64,000 bases of DNA from Filobasidium wieringae (lineage: Eukaryota > Basidiomycota > Tremellomycetes > Filobasidiales > Filobasidiaceae): positions 1,853,774 through 1,917,773 of the forward strand of contig BCIV01000001.1 of NCBI GenBank assembly GCA_001600055.1. The letters are read 5' to 3'. The notes under the pieces were generated by a model that was not told where the DNA came from, did no database searches, and was given only the letters and a program-made list of their open reading frames with translations. Position 1 is the first letter of the stretch; each line of letters opens with the position of its first letter. Of the stretch, positions 57,886 to 64,000 are shown one piece after another. A program made the position numbers and the translations under genes.

Positions 57886-59987
57886 TCAAGCGAAAATCAC
57901 ATTCGAAGCCCAATCGCCTTTCCTCATCCTTAACCTTTTCTCGCCCTCCTCATCGACCTTCAACGTTCCACCTCCATTGACGAAATCCAGCCCCGTCCCG
58001 TCCCCCCTCAACTTGACTTGCCCCGCCTTGAGCCCGTCCCAGATGTGATAATCTGACGCGTCGGAGACTTCCTTGGGCACGCCGAGGGTTTTGGAGATGA
58101 ACACGTTGTACAGGGTCATGGGGAAGTTGATCAGCCAGAATAGAGAGACCCAGCATGTCCCGAAGACTTGGATCGCGCTGGTCGTAAAAGGAAGATATGT
58201 GATCGGCCGTGAGTCCAAAACGCGCTCTTCTCACGTCGCCAACCTAAATACCGAGACGGGACTGACGTGCATGTACGGGAAGGCAGTTGGCTCCCCAGCT
58301 GTCCAATGGCCATGAAGAACCCGACGAGCGGGAAGGTGAAGCTCCACCAACTGATGGCCCATTTGAATTGTCTATCGTGTATCATCCCTCTTATCCAAAT
58401 CGTCAGGATCGAGAGGAAGAGGTATAGACCCATTCCCTGTGTCGTGAATACGAAACGGACGGAGAATGAATTTGGGTTGGGTTTGAGAGAAAGGGGAGGG
58501 AGGGAAGAGGAAGGGACGTACGAGGAGAGGGAAACTGAACCAGACGTTTATATATTGAAAGACTTGACCGCCGTTCCCCCCCGCTTGGAGGATATTGGAG
58601 ACGGGGAAAACCTCTACGGCCCTGTTTCCGAGGTTCAAAAACGCTAGCCCCATCATCACGAGTTCTTCAACAAGCCGCTTTCCTCTCAACCCACCACCCT
58701 GGAACGGGACTCACCAAAAGCGGTGAACCCCGGAGGACCTACGGCGATCAATAAACCCGGAATACTAGTCGGCGCGGGGTTGGGGAGTAACATCGCCCTC
58801 GCCTGCCAGACGGCCAGTTTCAAGAGCGACAACATGAATCCCAAACCTTGTAGCCAGAAACTGAGGACGACGATGTACCCGGCTTCCGTGCTTGGGAGTT
58901 GGGTCGCGAGGGCTGAACCGATCGTTCCGGATAACATGAAGGGCTGATTGGACCGGGTACCGGTTCAGTGCTGGGTTTGGGAAGGTGTTGGGATGGTGGG
59001 AATGAGGATTGGGCGACGCACGAAGAAGAGGAGACAATCTGCCGGTGTGATCGTTTCTAGGCTCCTGTACCTTCCTCTGAGCGTGATCTCCAGTGTCATA
59101 GCGATCGTCAATGAGACTGTATCGTATGTGTGTCAAATCGATATGAGAGAAAATACCTTGTTCAGTTGAGACCAAGAGGGAAAAGCGAAAGAAAAAGGGA
59201 TGGACCGACCTGCGATGTACACCCAGTAGACGACGTACATTGTCCTGGTCAACCAGAAACCGGTATAGGGGATCCCGTAGTCCACGATCCCTACGAACCT
59301 ACATCAGTTTGCAGCCGGGAGGACGAATCGAAATCGAACCAGGTCGGGAAGATCGATCAGTATACCGTTACAAACCGATCGGACGAAAAACGGGGCCAGA
59401 CGGGCGGGACATACAGGGTAGCACAAGCAAGTCCGAAACAAGGGATGTAAATCCCATCCTCGTGATCATAAAAACTATCCCTCCAACTCCTCGGGTGATA
59501 TACCAGACGGGATAAGATCCCTGCGGTATTGATCAAGAAGAGGACGAGGTTTATGAGGAAGAAGACGGTGCCCAGGGCGTGTTGACCTGGGAAGGTGTAG
59601 GGGGAGGAGATACCGTAGAGAAGGATGGAGACCCCGCCTGTCCCCATGTTGGCTGTGTAGCAGCTGGAAGACGGAACTGAGTAGTGAGTCTTGAAAGAGG
59701 TAGAGGATTTGTGTGAAGGAGAGACGAAGGCTTACTTCCATGTCCAATATTGACTCCTCTCCTTCCAACCTGATCACGAGACATTCGAGCGCGATCAGTC
59801 CTCCTCTCCTGTGTATGCCGTACGGGCGACTCGTGCACCCACCTCGAGGAGGCTCTACCTTTCCTTTCCTGGCGTTCGTAACGGCATCCTTGCCTTGCTT
59901 GATGGCTCGAGCGTTATCTCGTTTGGCTTGTGATGCCGCTTGAGTCTCGGTGGTGAGGTTGTTGGACGAGGCTGAGTGGGATGACAT
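57886..59987 (-). CDS. C4-dicarboxylate / malate transporter (TDT family)
   Basis: The polar N-terminus (SSHSASSNNLTTETQAASQA) and basic RKGKVEPPRG lead to RSQYWTWN, then CYTANMGTGGVSILLYGISS, the first helix of the TDT family. Further helices are GTVFFLINLVLFLINTAGIL, FVGIVDYGIPYTGFWLTRT, PFMLSGTIGSALATQLPS, GYIVVLSFWLQGLGFMLSLL, PGLLIAVGPPGFTAFALLNL, MGLYLFLSILTIWIRGM, WWSFTFPLVGFFMAIGQLGS and GTCWVSLFWLINFPMTLYNV. About ten helices with IAVGPPGFTAFA fit malate permease Mae1 of fission yeast or the related sulfite pump Ssu1. The divergent malic enzyme favours malate. Introns are many and short. Confidence 0.85.
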
Positions 59988-60281
59988 TGTGTGGGCTGGG
60001 AAAGAAGAGGAGCGGTGTGCATTGTATGAGGTGTGGTGGATGGTGGTTGCAGCTTTCCAGTAGTTCACAGCAGCGCAGCGTTGTGATTTGCGGATATTCA
60101 ACGGCGAACGACGTTGGTTACCACCTTCTCAGCTTTCGCTAGGCTGGCGTGATGACGTAAGACGATGCTCACCTCGACTCGTAAACCTCTCTCAACGGTT
60201 CATATATCACCCAGAATCTTCTTCGCTGTCACCGCTACCACACTGCTACTCCACTTACCGCTCCCTACCACACACAACGCA
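59988..60281. promoter_or_regulatory. Shared divergent promoter of dicarboxylate transporter and malic enzyme
   Basis: 294 bases between the two start codons (177 if the earlier malic enzyme ATG at 60165 is used). The right part is C/T-rich, like a leader. It is the only regulatory space available to both genes, which suggests common control. Confidence 0.55.
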
Positions 60282-62596
60282 ATGCCAAAACTAAAAATCG
60301 CCCTACGCGGGGAAGCCCTACTCCTCAACCCATCCCTAAACAAAGGCTCAGCCTTTACCCGTTCGGAAAGAGAAGCGTTCGGTCTAGTAGGATTATTACC
60401 TCTCCAATCGAATACCCTGGAAGAACAGATGGCTAGGGCTTATGAACAGTATGGATCCCACGATTCGGATTTGAGTAAGAACACTTTCTTGCAGAGTTTG
60501 AAAGGTTCGTCCCCGAGTGTTGTTTTTATTGTCAAGTAGAGGTTGTTCGTCTGATTTTGATTGAGACGATCGGGATTTTGTACATCAAAATCAGCTCAGA
60601 ATTGGGTCCTCTTCTATTCCCTGATCAATAAACATCTTAAAGAAATGTTCCCCATCATCTACACCCGTAAGCTCTTCATCTTCTCGTCTCTAACCACCCC
60701 TCCGTCTCTGACCCATACCCCTCCCCCATTCCTCTTCCCCGACCACCCGCGCACACAGCGACCGAAGCCCAAGCAATCTCAAACTTCTCTCACCTATTCA
60801 GAAGACCAGAAGGACTCTGGCTCTCCCCCTCGGACGAGGACCATATGGAGCAATCCCTCGTGAACGCCATGAGGGGGAGGGAATTGGATTTGATCGTCGT
60901 CTCCGATGGGGAGGCCATCTTGGGGATTGGAGATCAGGGGAGTGGAGCTATTGGGATTAGTAGGTGGGTCTTTTCGTTTTACTTGTCCTTCTTGGTTTGG
61001 CCGTTTCACTTGTGCTGATTTGTTCATTCGTTTGTCCGTCCGTCCGTTGGCTGTTACGCTCGTTCGATAGCGCAAAAGGAATGATCTATACCCTCGTAGC
61101 AGGTGTAGACCCCGCCAAGATCTTACCTATCGCTTTGGATGTGGGGACGAACAACAAGGATCTATTGGACGATGACATGTACCTCGTTCGTCAACTCTCC
61201 TTTTTCCCGTCTCAGGGCAGAAAAGTGATGATTTACTCGAGACACCCCCCTCCCTCGGAACCAACAGGGCTGGCCAAACCCCCGAATCAGGGGAGAACCT
61301 TACACCCGATTCCTCGATAAATTCGTATCCTTGATCAAAAAGTATCAACCCGCCGCGCTCCTCCATTTCGAAGACTTCGGGGTGGACAATGCGCAGTCTT
61401 TATTGGATACTTATCGGGATGGGTTCAAGGTGTTTAATGATGATGTTCAGGGTACGGGGGCTGTCACCGTGAGTCCCCAGCGGGTGCGACAGGGGGAGAG
61501 AGAGAGCGAAGGGGGGATGAGTGGGAGGGTAATAGGGGTAGGGCTGACCCGTTTTTTTCTTTCTCAGTTGGCGACCATTCAAGCGGGGTTGGAAGTGACC
61601 AAGAGTAGATTATCCGATCAGAGGATAATCAGTTTCGGGGCGGGTTCTGCCGGATTGGGGATCGCTAGGCAATTGAGAGACGCCGCGATGCTCCTGGACG
61701 ACGTTTCCGAGGACAAGGCGAACGGGATGATCTTCCTGGTCGATAAACATGGGTTACTCAAGGAGGGGATCGCCGGGAAGATCAGGGAGGGGATCGATAA
61801 GGGTTTCATCAGGCCGGATCGTGAGGGCGGAGAGATGGGGAGTTGGCCAGAGGGGGAGAATGGGCTTTTGGAAGTCGTCAAGAGAGTCAAACCGACCGTT
61901 TTGATCGGGACTAGTACGGTCTCTGGGGCTTTCGATGAGGACGTTATCAGGGCTATGGCAGAGGGGACGGAGAGACCGATCGTCTTGCCCGTAAGTCTCC
62001 TCTTGTCGCGCATGCCCGTCTCAGTGAAGGTGAAACGCTAAGCCGACGATCGACGGGGATAGCTCTCCAACCCGACTTCCAAGTGCGAAGCTCAACCTCA
62101 GGATATAATGAATTGGACCAAAGGTAAGGCCCTCATCGCCACCGGCTCACCCTACGATCCCGTCGATATCCCAGACGTTTCCGAAAAGTACCAAGTCGCC
62201 GAATGTAACAACGCCCTCGTCTACCCCGGATTGGGAATGGGAGCGATCGTCGCCAAGGCGAGCAAGGTGACGGATAAGATGATCGTCGCCGCTTGCAAGG
62301 CGTTGGGGCAGATGAGTCCCGCCAGGAAGGACCCGAAGAAACCTTTACTTCCTGACTTTCAAGGTCAGTTCCCGGTTGTCGATTGGTCGCACTCCGCGTT
62401 TACTGACCCTGTTTGTGATACAGACGCACAAGCGGTCAACAAGGAAATCGCGCTGGCCGTCATCAAGCAGGCGATCGAGGAGGGCGTATCGGACTTGAAG
62501 GTCCCCGAGGACGAGCTCCGAGATTATTTGGAGAAGCGGATCTGGAAGGCCGAATACGCCGAATACGAGTATGATAAAGGTGGACTGGGCTTTTGA
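60282..62596 (+). CDS. MAE1: Malic enzyme (NAD(P)-dependent)
   Basis: The start at 60282 gives MPKLKIALRGEALLLNPSLN, as in other fungal enzymes. Domain order: LEEQMARAYEQYG, QNWVLFYSLINKHLKEMFPI, the catalytic Tyr in YTPTEAQAIS, VVSDGEAILGIGDQGSGAIG, SAKGMIYTLVAGVDPAKILP and IALDVGTNNKDLLDDDMYL. The metal acids lie in LLHFEDFGVDNAQSLLDTYR and FNDDVQGTGAVTLATIQAGL. The Rossmann motif is IISFGAGSAGLGIARQLRDA; ECNNALVYPGLGMGAIVAKA follows. An intron lies before GWPNPRIRGEPYTRFLDKF. It converts malate to pyruvate and CO2. An upstream in-frame ATG (60165) would add 39 residues without Asp or Glu, possibly a mitochondrial form. Cofactor choice cannot be told. The symbol follows the S. cerevisiae enzyme. 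Confidence 0.93.
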
Positions 62597-63545
62597 GGCG
62601 GTCCGGTTCTTCACCAGATGGAGATACTAAACAGGAACGAAACTCGAATAGATACTATAGATGAGAGGAACGAAACGAAACCCCATGCATGAGGCACGTA
62701 TATAGTCCTCGATAACGATGTAGCCATAAACTTTCCTGATGTAATATGTAGCGACACATTTGAGCGTAGTCAAGCAGGATCTTACCGTCAACCGATGGAA
62801 ACCACGGTTTACGAGACATGGCGATTGCATCTAATGGGATGACGAGACTTTAGGTCATCTCTTCTTCTTTAAATATGACACCGGTAGCCTGCGCCCCTCT
62901 CAAGCAGGAAGCAGTGGCCGCGCTACAGAAGGAGGGAGAGCAGGATGGTGGTATATCCGTCGATCTACTGGATAAGGCTGGAGGAGGAAGCGATAACACG
63001 GGCCGCTGAACGGGGAGAAAGAGAGTACGACGTCAAATCAGATCATTGCAGCCTTGAGCCTTGACGAGGTCCGCAAACCGCTTCATATGGAGTGGATCTC
63101 CTCACCGAGCTTCTCCCAAGCCTTCCTTTTCTCCATCTGAGAATGCTCGTACCTGTACACTGGGTTGTACTGCTCTTGCTGCAGGTGCGGCTCGAAAGGA
63201 TCTAGGCTGCCATTTCCTCATCAGGGTGCTATCATTGGACGGATGATGAGCAAACTCCTTGATACCTGAAGTGATACTGAGAGGAAGCAAGTGTACGCGA
63301 AGACAGTAGCCCTTAACCTCATGGTTCCCTCGTGTCGATATTTGGCAGCCTGAAACACTGCTTGTCGAGACCCCTTCTATCGACACCTCCTCTCTATCTT
63401 GCGCACCACTCGCGGTTGATTTGATGTTTCTTTCACAAACTGTTTATGGACTGTACATACCTATACGGAGCTGACCTGCACGGCGGTCTTCAATCGTGTT
63501 ACAACCTTTGACTGCATTTCTTTGTCTAACGCTCGAGCCTTTCCT
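62597..63545. other. Region between malic enzyme and the GNAT gene
   Basis: 949 bases. Apart from a 44-codon frame at 62875 (own entry), nothing gene-like is seen. Both flanking genes end here (3' UTRs). Confidence 0.35.
62875..63009 (+). CDS. Possible small ORF, 44 residues
   Basis: ATG to TGA, reading MTPVACAPLKQEAVAALQKE, GEQDGGISVDLLDKAGGGSD and a short end. Composition and codon choice are gene-like, and an A-rich context (aaat) precedes the ATG. No family is recognised and chance is possible. Confidence 0.25.
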   Translation: MTPVACAPLKQEAVAALQKEGEQDGGISVDLLDKAGGGSDNTGR

Positions 63546-64000
63546 TCAAGCTCGAGGTTTCCTGATCATCACCGGCACTTCCAGTCCTCTTTCACGACCC
63601 CGGATATCATACCGTAATACCTCTTCGAATCCTACTTTCCGATATAAAGCTTGTCCCTCTGGTGAGCTCTCCAACTGGACAGCGAGGTGAGAAGGGATGT
63701 TGTCGAGGCGGTTTTGAAGGAGAAGCTGGCCCAGGCCTTGTCTGTGGTATGCTGGATCGATAGCAAAGATCTCTAGGTACCTGATTGATTAAAATGGGTC
63801 GAGTGACGTTGGAGCCAATGCATGATCAAGCGAGAGGCAATAGGACCTACCAATGCTCCTTGCCCTGATGCAGCTCATCCCGTTTAGCTTGCATGATCCC
63901 GTAGACACCATTCCAGCCTTCTAAGTCCACAGGTTCATACATGTCCCTCAATTCAGGACTCAAACTCGCTTTGTCGGTAGACTCGAAAGTTCTGTATCTA
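63546..64000 (-). CDS. GNAT-family N-acetyltransferase, 5' part beyond the window
   Basis: Minus-strand gene entering at the right edge. The visible part reads RTFESTDKASLSPELRDM, YEPVDLEGWNGVYGIMQAKR and ELHQGKEHW. After an intron (about 63780-63850) it continues YLEIFAIDPAYHRQGLGQLL then QNRLDNIPSHLAVQLESSPE. The acetyl-CoA loop is the RQGLGQ motif, after EIFAIDPAYH. GQALYRKVGFEEVLRYDI is the usual motif B. It ends at KPRA. Substrate unknown; the N-terminus and start are not in the window. Confidence 0.85.

Overview
The window is nuclear DNA of a basidiomycete fungus, most likely a Tremellomycetes-type yeast. Protein-coding genes are split by many short introns (mostly 50-80 nt, gtaagt/gtgagt donors, ctaac/ctgac-like branch sites, yag acceptors). 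Genes sit on both strands a few hundred bases apart, and most are recognisable eukaryotic housekeeping genes. The lineage call is inference from gene architecture and from the kinds of genes present (Dicer, SIT-type siderophore transporter, BCK1-type MAPKKK). No rRNA, CRISPR, phage or insertion sequence was found. No convincing tRNA was seen by eye.

Layout. 1-7.4 kb: a secreted alpha/beta hydrolase, the pre-rRNA processing nuclease FCF1, and a single-module adenylation-thiolation-reductase enzyme on the minus strand. 7.9-13.6 kb: a Dicer-like protein with an unusual build. 13.8-25.5 kb: a Baeyer-Villiger-type flavin monooxygenase, mitochondrial Mn-SOD, nucleoporin NUP53, a siderophore-type MFS transporter with a GATA-like iron-response motif upstream, and MIA40. 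26.6-28.1 kb: two tandem paralogous small ABM-fold genes. 30.3-39.1 kb: a CRAL-TRIO protein, the ankyrin protein YAR1, and the cell-wall-integrity MAPKKK BCK1. 39.6-46.1 kb: a 5'-truncated gene remnant, a membrane-anchored unknown, SLX4 and RPB5. 47.1-56.1 kb: ArsH, a secreted unknown, an MFS-like fragment, an epoxide hydrolase, aprataxin (HNT3), the tiny ATP-synthase subunit ATP18, and SNU13. 57.9-62.6 kb: a divergent pair of a C4-dicarboxylate (malate) transporter and malic enzyme. The window ends inside a GNAT acetyltransferase.

Most interesting points. (1) The Dicer begins inside the second helicase lobe, with no ATPase lobe encoded upstream. Its first RNase III domain keeps all catalytic acids. 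By my alignment its second has lost essentially all of them. (2) The transporter and malic enzyme share one short promoter region, forming a plausible malate import and decarboxylation module. (3) FCF1 requires a GC-AG intron to keep frame. (4) ATP18 has four tiny exons, one of 20 nt, and is easily missed by automatic annotation.

Limits. Exon joins were worked out by hand and checked by frame for many genes, and fully summed for the hydrolase, FCF1 and ATP18. For the long genes, the outer coordinates are better supported than every internal junction. Several gaps hold open frames that I could not assign; they are listed separately.
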